64,000 nucleotides of DNA from Allobosea sp. 47.2.35 (GCF_024655635.1 NZ_JANLGI010000010.1:119065-183064), one strand, 5' to 3'. Shown: positions 43,456-53,469, counted from the stretch's first letter. Made by a program: numbers and translations. The notes: generated by a model from the sequence alone, not told the origin.

Positions 43456-45590
43456 TCACGATCAAGGCAACCAAACCTGCGGAGCCGCAGCTTCCCGACG
43501 CCGCGCAGATCTACCGCAAGCTCCAGGATGAACCGGCCTCGGCGCCGCGCTGGCCGGGCGTGTTCGCCCTCGCCTTCACGGCGGTCGTGCTCTACCTCAA
43601 AAGCCTGTTCCCCGGCCAGGCGAAGACCGATGCGTCGGCGCCCCCCGCCGCAGAGGACACCGCCCAGGCCGGGGAAGCCCCCCGCAAGCCGAATGTCGCC
43701 GAAGGCGAGGAGCAGCGGCCGGACGGGGAGAAGGACGTCGACGAGACCGGTTCCGTGAACAAGGAGCCTGCCGCGGCCAAGGCCATCGGCACGGGAGGCC
43801 CCGGCCCTGGCGTTCAGGGACTGCCGGATTTCCTGAACATCGACTCGCGGCTGATCGACTACGAACAGCTGCCCCTTCCGCGCTACACCTCGCCGATCTT
43901 TGAGGCGGGGCTGGGCTTCTCGGCCAACAACGATAATGGTGGGCGTGGCTTTTCCTTCACCGCGGTTTCGGGCGGCGCATCCGATGGCGGCTCGTCGACG
44001 GGTTCCGGCCCGAGTGGCGGGAACGAGCCCGGCGGGCCGGGCGACGATGACGATGACGACGAAACGCCGCAAGAGCCGCGCAACCGCGCCCCGCGTGTCT
44101 CCGGCCCCGTCCAGCTCGTCGATATCGGTGGCTGCCAGACGCTGATGATCGCCAGCCTCGCCCTGCTGGCCGGCGCGACCGATGCCGATGCCGACCCGCT
44201 CTCCATCGTCGGGGTTCAGGCATCCCATGGTCAGTTGACCGCAACCGAGGGCGGCTGGGTCTTCAAGCCGCAGAGCGGCTGGCACGGCACGGTGACGCTG
44301 ACCTACTGGATCAGCGACGGCGAGGCTCTCGTGCGCCAGACGGCGACGCTGCGCGTGCTGGAATTCCTCGACGTTACCGGCACGCCCGGCGATGACATGC
44401 TGCTCGGCAGCGAATGCAACGACCGCATCGCGGGCCTCGGCGGCGACGACGTGGTCGATGCGCGGGGCGGCAACGACATCGTCGTGACCGGAGCCGGTAA
44501 CGACCACATCGTCGGTGGGGCCGGCAACGACCAAATCGACGCCGGCGCCGGCAACGACATCGTCTTCGGCGGCGCCGGCAACGACGTCATCCGCGGCGGC
44601 GCCGGCCATGACAGTCTGTACGGCGGCGGCGGGAACGACACGATCTACGGCGAGGCTGGCGACGACTTCATCGACGCTGGCCCCGGCGACGACATCGTCG
44701 ATGCCGGACCGGGGAATGATGTCATCCATGCCGGCCCCGGCAACAACATCGTCGATGCCGGTGACGGCGACGACATCGTCAAGGCCGACGACGGCGACAA
44801 TACCGTCCTCGCCGGCACGGGCGACGACCATATCGACCTGGGCGCCGGCAATGACGTCGTCGCGGCCGGGGCAGGCAACGATCAAGTCAGGGCCGGCGCT
44901 GGAGCCGACCGTGTCTTCGGCGATGCGGGCTGTGACGAGCTATACGGCGAGGCCGGCAACGACGTGCTCGACGGCGGTGCCGACAGCGACCGCGTCTTTG
45001 GCGGGGAGGGCAACGACTGGATCGTGGCGACGAGCGATGTCGCGGCCGACTGCTACGATGGCGGCGAGGGACAGGACACGCTCGACCTCTCGGCGACCGA
45101 GCATGGCGTCATCGTCGACCTGAAGCGCGGCAAGGCCGTCGGCATCGAGATCGGCGATGACACCGTGATCGATTTCGAGGCCATCCTCGGCGGCAGCGGC
45201 GATGATTGCCTCATCGTCGGAGAGAAGGCCACGGCGCTCACCGGCGGCGGCGGCAATGACCGCTTCGTCTTCGCCGTGGATGACGATGCCACGCGCACCG
45301 ACGACCTCGTCCATCAGATCCTCGATCTGGAGGCCGGCGATCGTATCGTCATCAAGCAATACCAGCTCCGTTCGCGCGACGATGATGATGATGATGACGG
45401 CGACGAGGGCGAAGATTCCGACGGCTTCGAGCGCGCCTATGGCGACAGCGGCGATGATCGCCCGTTCCGCTTCCGCATCGAGAAGATCGGCGAGGACGAA
45501 CGCACCTATGTCGACGTCTATGTCGAGGAGAGCGACGCCACGGACTTCTCGGTCGAGATCTACGGCAACCACAAGCTCTATTACGTCTGA
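43452..45590 (+). CDS. RTX protein with N-terminal hydrophobic segment and cadherin-like domain
   Basis: A 712-residue protein translated with the ABC gene (ATGA overlap). A hydrophobic segment at about residues 34-53 (WPGVFALAFTAVVLYLKSLF) is followed by an acidic, Pro/Ala-rich linker, a Gly/Ser-rich stretch and a tandem-95/cadherin-like module around 215-300 (GATDADADPL ... GWHGTVTLTYWISDGE). A long RTX block of GGxGxDxUx nonapeptides covers about 313-560, and the tail is acidic with DDDDDDGDEGEDSDG. Unlike most RTX proteins it has several Cys (GGCQTL, SECNDR, AGCDEL, ADCYDG, DDCLIV). It could be a secreted substrate or a membrane-held retention factor; I cannot decide. Confidence 0.88.
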   Translation: MITIKATKPAEPQLPDAAQIYRKLQDEPASAPRWPGVFALAFTAVVLYLKSLFPGQAKTDASAPPAAEDTAQAGEAPRKPNVAEGEEQRPDGEKDVDETGSVNKEPAAAKAIGTGGPGPGVQGLPDFLNIDSRLIDYEQLPLPRYTSPIFEAGLGFSANNDNGGRGFSFTAVSGGASDGGSSTGSGPSGGNEPGGPGDDDDDDETPQEPRNRAPRVSGPVQLVDIGGCQTLMIASLALLAGATDADADPLSIVGVQASHGQLTATEGGWVFKPQSGWHGTVTLTYWISDGEALVRQTATLRVLEFLDVTGTPGDDMLLGSECNDRIAGLGGDDVVDARGGNDIVVTGAGNDHIVGGAGNDQIDAGAGNDIVFGGAGNDVIRGGAGHDSLYGGGGNDTIYGEAGDDFIDAGPGDDIVDAGPGNDVIHAGPGNNIVDAGDGDDIVKADDGDNTVLAGTGDDHIDLGAGNDVVAAGAGNDQVRAGAGADRVFGDAGCDELYGEAGNDVLDGGADSDRVFGGEGNDWIVATSDVAADCYDGGEGQDTLDLSATEHGVIVDLKRGKAVGIEIGDDTVIDFEAILGGSGDDCLIVGEKATALTGGGGNDRFVFAVDDDATRTDDLVHQILDLEAGDRIVIKQYQLRSRDDDDDDDGDEGEDSDGFERAYGDSGDDRPFRFRIEKIGEDERTYVDVYVEESDATDFSVEIYGNHKLYYV

Positions 45591-45628
45591 GGCAGGGACC
45601 GGCTGCATGAACGGCCGGCGAGGGGATA

Positions 45629-46981
45629 ATGCCGATGAACGCCCACAATCATGATTTCGCCGCCACTTCGGGAAAGTTCGGCAAGAAGGCCCGAGCCCGC
45701 CAGGTGAATTTCAGCCTGCGCGGCCACGTCGTCGCCGGTGCCACGATCGCTCTCCTGCTGGTTCTCGGCTTCGGCGGCTGGGCGGCGAATGCCGCGCTGA
45801 ATGGCGCCGTCGTCACGCAGGGCGCCGTCAAGATCGACCAGAACCTTAAGGAAGTGCAGCACCGCGACGGCGGCATCGTCCAGTCGATCGCCGTCCGCCA
45901 GGGCGACCGCGTCGAGGAAGGTCAGGTGCTTTTCCGGCTCGACGATGTCCAGACCCGGGCCGAACTGTCGATCATCCGCTCCCAGCTTGCCGAGAATCTC
46001 GGCCGCAAGGCCAGGCTCATCGCCGAGCGCGACAATCTGGCAAGCGTCACCTTCCCGGCTGAGCTCACGGCGCTGTCCGACGAGGTCGACCATATCCACG
46101 AAGGCGAGACCCGTCTCTTCACGGGCAACAAGGCCAATCGCGACAGTCGCAAGGAGCAGCTGGAGATTTCGATCGTCCAGTCGGGCGAGGAGATGCGCGG
46201 GCTGGAATCGCGGCAGGTCGCGAAGGTCGAGGAACTCAGGCTCGTCGATCTCGAGCGCGCCAAATATCTCAGCCTCTTCCAGAAAGGCTTCATCGACGGC
46301 GTCAAGGTCTTCAACATCAACCGCGAATGGGCGCGGCTGCTGGGCGAGCGCGGCGAGATTGACGCGACGCTGGCGCGCGCGAAGCTGCGTATCAGCGACG
46401 CCCGCCTACAGATCATCGCCATCGACGAGACGGCCCGGACCGAGGCCCAGCGCGAATTGCGCCAGGTCGAGGCCAAGGTTTCCGAGCTGAGCGACCGCCG
46501 CGTCGCCAACGAGGACAGGCTCGCACGCATGGAAATCCGCGCCCCGATCGCCGGCACGGTCAACGAGCTGATGATCTTCACTGTCGGCGGCGTCATAACG
46601 CCTGCGGCACGGCTAGCCACGATCGTGCCGCAGAGCGCGAAGCTGGTCGTCGAAGTCCGCATTGCGCCCAACGATATCGATCAGGTCCATCTCGGGCAGA
46701 CGGCGCGGATGCGCTTCTCCGCCTTCAATCGCAACACCACTCCCGAGGTCTCCGGCAAGCTGACCCATATCTCGCCGGCGACCACCAAGGACCCCGTTAG
46801 CGGCCAGAATTTCTATGTCGGCGAGGTCCAGATCGAGGAAGCCGCCATCGCGCTCGGCGAGCGTCGCCTGCTGCCCGGCATGCCCGTCGAGGTCTTCATC
46901 TCGACCGATGAGCGCACGGCGCTGTCCTATCTCGTCAAGCCGCTCATGGACCACGCCGAGCGCGTCTTCCGCGAAAGGTAG
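45629..46981 (+). CDS. Type I secretion membrane fusion protein (HlyD/PrtE family)
   Basis: A 450-residue periplasmic adaptor. A single TM is near residues 33-55 (GATIALLLVLGFGGWAANAA). The N-terminal half-lipoyl segment is KEVQHRDGGIVQSIAVRQGD, RVEEGQVLFRLDDVQTRAEL. A long coiled coil covers about 110-290, then the second lipoyl/beta-barrel part follows (LARMEIRAPIAGTVNEL, VRIAPNDIDQVHLGQTARM). The C-terminus SYLVKPLMDHAERVFRER is characteristic of the PrtE/HasE group. GAGGGG precedes ATG 45629. Last gene of the secretion operon. Confidence 0.95.
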   Translation: MPMNAHNHDFAATSGKFGKKARARQVNFSLRGHVVAGATIALLLVLGFGGWAANAALNGAVVTQGAVKIDQNLKEVQHRDGGIVQSIAVRQGDRVEEGQVLFRLDDVQTRAELSIIRSQLAENLGRKARLIAERDNLASVTFPAELTALSDEVDHIHEGETRLFTGNKANRDSRKEQLEISIVQSGEEMRGLESRQVAKVEELRLVDLERAKYLSLFQKGFIDGVKVFNINREWARLLGERGEIDATLARAKLRISDARLQIIAIDETARTEAQRELRQVEAKVSELSDRRVANEDRLARMEIRAPIAGTVNELMIFTVGGVITPAARLATIVPQSAKLVVEVRIAPNDIDQVHLGQTARMRFSAFNRNTTPEVSGKLTHISPATTKDPVSGQNFYVGEVQIEEAAIALGERRLLPGMPVEVFISTDERTALSYLVKPLMDHAERVFRER

Positions 46982-47172
46982 GGACGATCAGGCGATCGAA
47001 CCTCCCCCCATCCCGGCATGGCCAACAAGAAATCGCTTTCGTGCCGAGCGCGGATGTCGGGTTCCAGGCACGCGGCTAACGTCGGCAAATGGCGCATATC
47101 GATCTGTACTTCCCGCCTGAGCCGGCTGCGAGCGGAATGTCGGGAGGATTGATCAACCACAACATGGGCAAT

Positions 47173-47982
47173 CTAGCTGCCGCGCTCGAATGCTCCCTCC
47201 GCAAATCCCTGGCGCCAGTAGTTGAGGATCGAGTGCTGATCCCGGGGCAGCCCGAGCTCATTCTTCGCGTGGGCCAGCAGCGATCTCGCGAGGCCGGCCT
47301 CGGCCCCGACCCAAAGGAATAGACGTTCGTCGGTGACGTTGAGGGGGCGTAACAATGCCTGCATCACGGCAGCGAAGCCGACCGGCCTCTCGTCGATCAG
47401 CCAGGTCAGCGACATCCCGGGCGGGACGCAAAGCGGTTGCTTGTCGGCTGCATCATGCAGGTAGATGATCGCTTGTCCCTTGCTGTCGTCCGGCAGGCTC
47501 TCCAGGCTCTGGGCAATGGCCGGCAGCGCCGTATGGTCGCCGATGAAGATATAGCGGTCCACGCCATGGGGTTGTGAGAAGCCGCGTTCGAGGAGTGCGA
47601 TGCTGTCGCCGGGCTCCGCCAGGATGGCCCAGCGCGAGGCTGGGCCGCGGTCGCCATGCAGCACGAAATCGATGGTAAGTTCCTGCAGAGCCTCGTCGAA
47701 ATCCCGAACCGTGTAGGTCCGCACGACCGGCCGCTGATCCGTAGCGCCTTCGATCGCTCCGGTGGCGTCGAAGCGCGGCCAGCCCGGATCCTTGAAATTG
47801 GCGGGGGGCACGAGCAGCTTCACATAGGGTCCGAGGCCCTGCCGGTAGAACGCAAAGCCCGCCAGCTCCGGGCCGGTAAGGACGATCCGGCGCATGTTCG
47901 GTGTAACACGCCAGGCGCGCAGCACCTGCAGCCTCCGGAATGTCCCGCGGCCGGGGTTGTGGGTTATGCCGAAGCTCGTCAT
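47173..47982 (-). CDS. Siderophore-interacting protein (ViuB/YqjH-type ferric-siderophore reductase)
   Basis: A 269-residue SIP-family flavoprotein. The FAD-binding half has VLRAWRVTPNMRRIVLTGPE, VVRTYTVRDFDEALQEL and IDFVLHGDRGPASRWA. The NAD(P)-binding half has YIFIGDHTALPAIAQSLESL, FLWVGAEAGLARSLLAHAKN and a C-terminal ILNYWRQGFAE. It probably reduces imported ferric siderophore in the cytoplasm to release iron. ATG 47982 overlaps the fhuB stop by four bases, so it is the last gene of the siderophore operon. Confidence 0.94.
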   Translation of the reverse strand: MTSFGITHNPGRGTFRRLQVLRAWRVTPNMRRIVLTGPELAGFAFYRQGLGPYVKLLVPPANFKDPGWPRFDATGAIEGATDQRPVVRTYTVRDFDEALQELTIDFVLHGDRGPASRWAILAEPGDSIALLERGFSQPHGVDRYIFIGDHTALPAIAQSLESLPDDSKGQAIIYLHDAADKQPLCVPPGMSLTWLIDERPVGFAAVMQALLRPLNVTDERLFLWVGAEAGLARSLLAHAKNELGLPRDQHSILNYWRQGFAEGAFERGS

Positions 47983-49964
47983 GGCCCGCGCCTCTGCATC
48001 AACCAGATGAAGTAAGGTCCACCGACGAAGGCAGAGACAAGCCCGGCCGGGATCTCCCAGGGGAAGATCGCGACGCGCCCGATCCAGTCGGAGACGACGA
48101 GCAACGCGGCCCCAACAAGCACAGCGCCGAGGAACTGGCTGCTTGGTGCTGTGAAGCCGAAGCGCTTGGCGATATGCGGCGCCATCAGGCCGACGAAGCC
48201 GAGCGGCCCGATCAGCAGGGTCGCGGCTGCGGTGGCGACGGCGCAATAGGTGAGGATGAGCGCACGGGCGGGCCTTGCGGACACCCCGATAGCGCCTGCC
48301 GTCGCCAATCCCAGCGGCAGGATCGCGAGCCAGCGCAACAGGGCCGGCAGGATCAGCAGCGCGCCGAGTAGCGCTGCCAGCGCCCCGAGTGCCGCCTGCG
48401 GCGTGACGCCGGCCGTCGAGCCCGAGAGCCAGCCGAGCAGTCCGCGCAAGGCCGGATGGCCGGTCGAGAGCAGCACCGTCACGACCGCGCTGCACAACGT
48501 TGCCAGGCAGATGCCGACCAGAAGACTGCGATCCGGGCCGCCGTGGGCCCGCGATCCGATCAGCAGCAGCACGGCCAGTGTCAGCGCTGCGCCAATACCG
48601 GCTCCCGCAAGGCCGGCCCCGGCCGCCTGGGCCGGCAGGAGCATGATCTGCACCATGAAGCCGAGCGCCGCGCCCGATGTCAGGCCGAGCACCTCGGGGC
48701 TTGCCATCGGATTGGCGGTGAGCCGCTGCAAGGCTGTCCCCGCGATCGCCAGCAAGCCTCCCGCAGCCAGCGCGCCGAGCGCGCGTGGCCAGCGCCATTG
48801 CAGCACCGCTGTGGCGTCGGCGAATGGCAGGGTGATTTCCCAGCCATCTGGACCGCGGCCGATGAACAGCGCGACACCAACCGCGACCGCGAGCAGGATC
48901 ATGAGGCCGAGCAGCCCGGCGCCGGTTCGCGACGCGCGGGGCAGCCCTGCCTCGCTGACGGCAGGCAGGATGCATTGCCGGCTATGCACGAGGAGGATGA
49001 GGAGACAGGGCGCGCCGAGCAGCGCCGTCGCGGTGCCGGTCGGCAGCTCCCGCATGACGAGGCCGAGAAGCTGGACGAGGCTGTCTGCCGACCAGAGCAG
49101 GCCGGCACCGATGAGAGGCGCCCAGACGAGGCGCTGGCGGGCTGTGCGTGCGCCGCAGAAGCGGGCGAGGTTCGGCGCAGCCAGTCCGATGAAGCTGACC
49201 ATGCCGACCGCGCTGACGACGAAGCAGCCGAGTGCGATCGCGATGACGAGGATGCCGGCCCGGACATGTCCGACCTTCAGCCCGCTTGCCGTGGCCGTCT
49301 GATCGCCGAGTTCGAGCAGGGCGAGCGGGCGCAATGCCGCGAATGCCAGGATGGCGCAGAGCAGCACGCGCGGCAGCAGGTAATGCACGCTGCTCCATCC
49401 GCTCTGGAAGAGCGCGCCGGACTGCCAGATGAAAAGGTTGGTGAGGTTGTCCTGATTGTATAGGACCGCGAGCGCGGCAAGGCTTCCGCAATAGAGGCTG
49501 ACCACCAGCCCAGCCATGATCAGCGCGGCGGGCGCAATGCCCTGCCGCCGCGCGATGAGGAAGGCCGAGAGACAGCCGAGACCGCCGCCGGCGAGCGCGA
49601 TCGCCTCCTGCCCCCAGGCGAGCCATTCGGGGAACCAGAGGGTGGCGCTCACCAGCGTCAGGCTGGCACCGGCTGAGACGCCGAGCGTGCTCGGCTCCGC
49701 CAGCGGGTTGCGCAACACCGCCTGGAAAATGCTGCCGGAAAGGCCGAGCGCCGCGCCGCAAAGCAGCGCCATCGCCGCGCGCGGCGCGAGGCTGTAGGCG
49801 ATCAGCAGGTCACCGATCGCGGCTTTCTGCGGTTGCAACAGCGCGGCGAGCCAGTGCGCTGACGGCGCCTGCCGCGACAGCAGGATCGCGGTGTTCGCGC
49901 CGGCGAGCACGAGCAGCAAGGCGGCCGGAAGCCAGGGATGCGGACGGAGGGCCGGCCGCGACAT
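47979..49964 (-). CDS. fhuB: Iron(III)-hydroxamate ABC transporter permease FhuB (double-length)
   Basis: A 661-residue fused permease with two FecCD halves, as in FhuB. First half: YSLAPRAAMALLCGAALGLS, GSIFQAVLRNPLAEPSTLGV and VGMVSFIGLAAPNLAR. Second half: WRWPRALGALAAGGLLAIAG, TALQRLTANPMASPEVLGLT and GPLGFVGLMAPHIAKRFGF. I start at ATG 49964, preceded by GAGG eight bases upstream; ATG 49982 would overlap fhuD. Operon partner of the binding protein and SIP. No FhuC ATPase gene is present next to it. Confidence 0.94.
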   Translation of the reverse strand: MSRPALRPHPWLPAALLLVLAGANTAILLSRQAPSAHWLAALLQPQKAAIGDLLIAYSLAPRAAMALLCGAALGLSGSIFQAVLRNPLAEPSTLGVSAGASLTLVSATLWFPEWLAWGQEAIALAGGGLGCLSAFLIARRQGIAPAALIMAGLVVSLYCGSLAALAVLYNQDNLTNLFIWQSGALFQSGWSSVHYLLPRVLLCAILAFAALRPLALLELGDQTATASGLKVGHVRAGILVIAIALGCFVVSAVGMVSFIGLAAPNLARFCGARTARQRLVWAPLIGAGLLWSADSLVQLLGLVMRELPTGTATALLGAPCLLILLVHSRQCILPAVSEAGLPRASRTGAGLLGLMILLAVAVGVALFIGRGPDGWEITLPFADATAVLQWRWPRALGALAAGGLLAIAGTALQRLTANPMASPEVLGLTSGAALGFMVQIMLLPAQAAGAGLAGAGIGAALTLAVLLLIGSRAHGGPDRSLLVGICLATLCSAVVTVLLSTGHPALRGLLGWLSGSTAGVTPQAALGALAALLGALLILPALLRWLAILPLGLATAGAIGVSARPARALILTYCAVATAAATLLIGPLGFVGLMAPHIAKRFGFTAPSSQFLGAVLVGAALLVVSDWIGRVAIFPWEIPAGLVSAFVGGPYFIWLMQRRGP

Positions 49965-49974
49965 GGTCGCGACC

Positions 49975-50898
49975 TCAGCCATGGACCGGTCCGGGCTGCG
50001 GCGGGGCAGGGCGGCTGACGGCTTCTGCGAGCATGCGCGCCAGCCGCAGGGCCGTAGGCAGGCTGCCATAGGGATAGGTCGCAGCGATGCGTGTGACCCG
50101 CCCCTCGCGCACGGCCGGCAGGCTGTTCCAGATCCGGTTCTCCGCCAGCCGGCGCAGCGCCGCATCCGTGCGCGGCCCCTGATCGGCATAGATCAGCCGC
50201 GCATCGGGAATGCTCGCCAATTGCTCCACGCCCGTCACGTAGAAAGACCAGATATGCGCTTGCCGCCCCCATGCGTTCTTCAGGCCGAGCCGGCGCGCCA
50301 CGTCCTCGAAGAGCGAGGTCGCCGTGGCGATCGAGACGTTCCGGCCATCCGGGTTGAGGTTGAGATAGGCGATCGGCCGGTCATCCCAGGCACCGCGAGC
50401 ATCGCGGATTGCCTGCAGATCCGCGTCGAAGCGCGTGGCGATTTCCATCGCAGACCGCGGCGCCCGGAAGCGCTCGGCGAGTTCCGGCAATTGTCGTTTG
50501 GCGGTCTCGATCGCGTCGAGCGCCGCGCTGCGATTCTGCAGAACGATAACGGGCGCGATCCGCGGGAAATGCGGTTGCCGGACCGTCCATTGCGGGACGA
50601 GGATGAAGTCGGGCCCGAGATGCTGAAGCATCTCGATATTCGGGGCCCAGCCGGCCCCGAGCTCCACCACGGCCGGCGGCAGGGCGGGCTCCACCATCGT
50701 GCGGGCATATCCCGCCTTGTCGATGACGCCTGCCGGCGCGATGCCGAGCATGAGCAGCGTCTCGGCGGCGGTCCAGTCGGTACAGGCGACGCGCGCTGGT
50801 TCGCCGGCTGCCGCGGGCGTCTGGGCGGCGGGCATGATGCCCGCCGCAGCAAGCGCCAGCACGGCCTGGCGGCGGGTCGGTCCGACCGGCTTCACCAC
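49975..50898 (-). CDS. fhuD: Iron-siderophore ABC transporter substrate-binding protein, FhuD-like
   Basis: A 307-residue periplasmic protein with a twin-arginine-type leader (PTRRQAVLALAAAGIMPAAQ). Mature segments: ACTDWTAAETLLMLGIAPAG, GAGWAPNIEMLQHLGPDFIL, FYVTGVEQLASIPDARLIYA and a C-terminal LPTALRLARMLAEAV. This is the FhuD/FatB fold for hydroxamate-type ferric siderophores. The GTG start at 50898 overlaps the stop of the TonB receptor gene. Ligand not deduced. Confidence 0.92.
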   Translation of the reverse strand: MVKPVGPTRRQAVLALAAAGIMPAAQTPAAAGEPARVACTDWTAAETLLMLGIAPAGVIDKAGYARTMVEPALPPAVVELGAGWAPNIEMLQHLGPDFILVPQWTVRQPHFPRIAPVIVLQNRSAALDAIETAKRQLPELAERFRAPRSAMEIATRFDADLQAIRDARGAWDDRPIAYLNLNPDGRNVSIATATSLFEDVARRLGLKNAWGRQAHIWSFYVTGVEQLASIPDARLIYADQGPRTDAALRRLAENRIWNSLPAVREGRVTRIAATYPYGSLPTALRLARMLAEAVSRPAPPQPGPVHG

Positions 50899-53378
50899 TG
50901 GTAGCGCAGAGTCGCCAGCACGGTGCGCCGCTGGCCGACCATGCAGCTATAGGCGTTGAAGCAGACGTTCACGACCTCCTTGTCGAAGAGGTTGTTGGCG
51001 TTGACCTGGAAGGTGGCCCCCTTGGCCGGCTGCCAGACCTTGCCGAGGTCGAGCGTCAGCGAGGCATCGACCAGGGTATAGCCCGGCACGCGCCAGAGAT
51101 TGGCGGCATCGCCATAGGTCGCGCCGACATAGCGCACGCCGCCGGCCACCGAGAGGCCGTTGAACGGCCCTTCCTTGAAGGCGTATTGTGCCCACAGGCT
51201 GGCCTGATCCTTCGGCGTCGAGGGCAGCACGCGCCCGAGCTGCGCTGCAACATTGCTCTTCGTGACCTCGGTATCCGTGTAGGAATAGGAGCCGATGACG
51301 CTGAGCGAAGCGGTGACGTTGGCGCGCGCTTCGAACTCGAAGCCGCGGGCGCGCACCTCGCCGGTCTGGACGCTGTAACGCGTATCGAGCGGGTCGGTCG
51401 TCGAGACATTGGTCTGGCGCAGGTCGAAGACCGCGGCCGTGAACAGGCCGTCGAACCAGGTCGGCTGGTATTTCACTCCCGCCTCGAGCTGCTCGCCTTC
51501 CGTCGGCCGGAACGCCTCCGAGCCGCGCGCCGGCGAGGTCGCGCCGGTGACGGGCTCGAACGAGGTGGAATAGCTGACATAGGGGGCAAGCCCGTTGTCG
51601 AAGAGATAGCTCAGGCCGACGCGTCCGGTGAAGGCGCTGTCCTCGGCCTGGGTCCTGGAGCGGGTCGGGAAATAGGCATCGCGGCCCACTTTCGACCAGT
51701 CCTGGCGTCCGCTCAGCGTCAGCAGCCACTTGTCGAAGCGGATCTGGTCCTGCGCATAGATGCCGGTCTGACGGACGAAGTCCCGGTAGTTCTGGTTGTA
51801 GGCGAAGGCGTTGAACGGCCGGCCATAGACCGGCGCGAAGATGTTCAGGCTCGGCGCCGAGGTGACGCCGCCGTTCAGCGCGAGTTCGCTGGAATTGCGA
51901 TGGTCCAGGCCGACAAGGATTTCGTGCCGCAGCGGCCCCGTCTCGATCTTCGCGATCAGCTGGTTGTCGATCGAAAAATAGCGCAACGTGCGGTCGATCG
52001 TGCTGAAGCGGCGCGTGATGGTGCGGTTATCGGCGAGGATGCCGGTCGCATAGGTCGAGGCGTTGAACACCTCTGCATAATTGTAGCCGACATTCTGGCG
52101 GAAGCTGAGCTTGTTCGAGAAGTCGTGCGAGAAGGCATAGCCGACCGTGGTGATCTTGCGGTCGAGCTTGTCGAGCCAGGGCTCGCCGATATTGGTGCGT
52201 GTGCGCAGGCGCCCGTTCGGGTTGGGGTAGAGTGTGCCGGCCGCCGGGAAATACTGGTCGGCAATGCCCGTCCGGTCGCGCTGGACCGAGGCGAGCACGG
52301 TCAGCGAAGTGGCGGCAGTCGGCCTCCAGGTGAAGCTCGGCGCGAAATAGGAGCGGTCGTTGTCGGCGAAATCGACCTGCGTGCCGCTCTGCCGGCCCAT
52401 GGCCACGACGCGGTAGAGCAGGCTCTTGTCGGCCGTCACCGGGCCGCTGACGTCGAAGCCCGCCTGCAGGCGGCTGAAGCTGCCGGCCTGAACGAAGACC
52501 TCGCGCCGCGCTTCCTCCAGCGGCCGCTTGCTCACCATGTTGACGATGCCGCCCGGCGGGTTCTGGCCGTAGAGCACGGAGGAGGGGCCGCGCAGGACCT
52601 CGATGCGCTCCAGGCCGAAAGGCTCGCTCTGGGTGCCCTGCGAGCCGATGCCATAAGGCAGAACCAGCCCGTCCTGATAGAATTTCGGCGAGAAGCCGCG
52701 GATGCGGACGAGGTCGCGCGTCGTGTTCGTCCCGTAGATGTCGCTATAGGTGCCGGGCGTGTAGCGCAGGGCTTCGCCGATGCTTTGCGTGCCCTGCTGG
52801 GTGACCTGTGCGGCAGTGACGACGGAAACCGATTGCGGCGTCTCCAGCAGCGGCGTGTCGGTCTTGGTCGAGGAGGCGCTGCGATGCGCCACCACGCCGT
52901 CGACCGGCCCCCAGGCAGTCTCGTTGCGTCCCTGGACCTCGATCGTGTCGAGCTGCAGCGAGCCGGCGCCCGTGGCCGAGCCGGTGATCGCGACCTGCGG
53001 CGAGATCGCGACGGTGGTGGCGTTGGTGAAGCGATAGGACAGCCCGGTCCCCTGCAGGATGCGGGCAATCGCCTGCTCGCGCGTCGCCGGCCCCGACAGG
53101 CCGGGCGAGGTCTTGCCGGCCGCGACGCTGGCGAGATAGGTGACCTGGATACCGGCCTGGCGGCCGAAGGCGGTCAGGGCGCGGTTCAGCGGCCCGGCGG
53201 GGATGTCGAACGACGACTGGACGGCGCTCTGGGCGAAGGCACCGGGATGGGTTGTGACGACACCGGTGGCGAGCGCCGTGATCGTCAACGCCGCGAACAG
53301 CGCCGCCCTCCGCCTGACTGCGGCGGCGGAATTTCCAGCCCCGAAACCCATCCCAACAACTCCGTGCTTGTACGTCAC
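50892..53378 (-). CDS. TonB-dependent siderophore receptor with STN signalling domain
   Basis: An 828-residue outer-membrane receptor. The signal sequence ends at AFAQS. The STN domain, used in FecIR signalling, follows at about 55-125 (FDIPAGPLNRALTAFGRQAG ... RFTNATTVAI). TonB-box region LDTIEVQGRNE, plug with LLETPQSVSVVTAAQVTQQG, IRGFSPKFYQDGL and VLRGPSSVLYGQNPPGGIVN. The 22-strand barrel ends in LRYQW. With the STN domain and the fecIR genes upstream it is a transducer: ferric siderophore binding should activate its own transcription through FecR and the sigma factor. Confidence 0.95.
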   Translation of the reverse strand: MTYKHGVVGMGFGAGNSAAAVRRRAALFAALTITALATGVVTTHPGAFAQSAVQSSFDIPAGPLNRALTAFGRQAGIQVTYLASVAAGKTSPGLSGPATREQAIARILQGTGLSYRFTNATTVAISPQVAITGSATGAGSLQLDTIEVQGRNETAWGPVDGVVAHRSASSTKTDTPLLETPQSVSVVTAAQVTQQGTQSIGEALRYTPGTYSDIYGTNTTRDLVRIRGFSPKFYQDGLVLPYGIGSQGTQSEPFGLERIEVLRGPSSVLYGQNPPGGIVNMVSKRPLEEARREVFVQAGSFSRLQAGFDVSGPVTADKSLLYRVVAMGRQSGTQVDFADNDRSYFAPSFTWRPTAATSLTVLASVQRDRTGIADQYFPAAGTLYPNPNGRLRTRTNIGEPWLDKLDRKITTVGYAFSHDFSNKLSFRQNVGYNYAEVFNASTYATGILADNRTITRRFSTIDRTLRYFSIDNQLIAKIETGPLRHEILVGLDHRNSSELALNGGVTSAPSLNIFAPVYGRPFNAFAYNQNYRDFVRQTGIYAQDQIRFDKWLLTLSGRQDWSKVGRDAYFPTRSRTQAEDSAFTGRVGLSYLFDNGLAPYVSYSTSFEPVTGATSPARGSEAFRPTEGEQLEAGVKYQPTWFDGLFTAAVFDLRQTNVSTTDPLDTRYSVQTGEVRARGFEFEARANVTASLSVIGSYSYTDTEVTKSNVAAQLGRVLPSTPKDQASLWAQYAFKEGPFNGLSVAGGVRYVGATYGDAANLWRVPGYTLVDASLTLDLGKVWQPAKGATFQVNANNLFDKEVVNVCFNAYSCMVGQRRTVLATLRYQW

Positions 53379-53469
53379 GGGGATGGCGGCATCCGATCAT
53401 GCGGGTCGCGCCGGCCCCATCACTGTTACAATCGGGGCCGCGGGATTTTCACCCTCGCTGCGAATTTTT

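Noticed and set aside
47089..47322. Small plus-strand frame (77 codons) after the HlyD-type gene
   Set aside because: Its second half is antisense to the siderophore-interacting protein and it shows no recognisable domain.
47983..48975. N-terminal extension of the siderophore-interacting protein
   Set aside because: It overlaps fhuB in another frame and has no domain; ATG 47982 overlaps the fhuB stop in a typical coupled arrangement.
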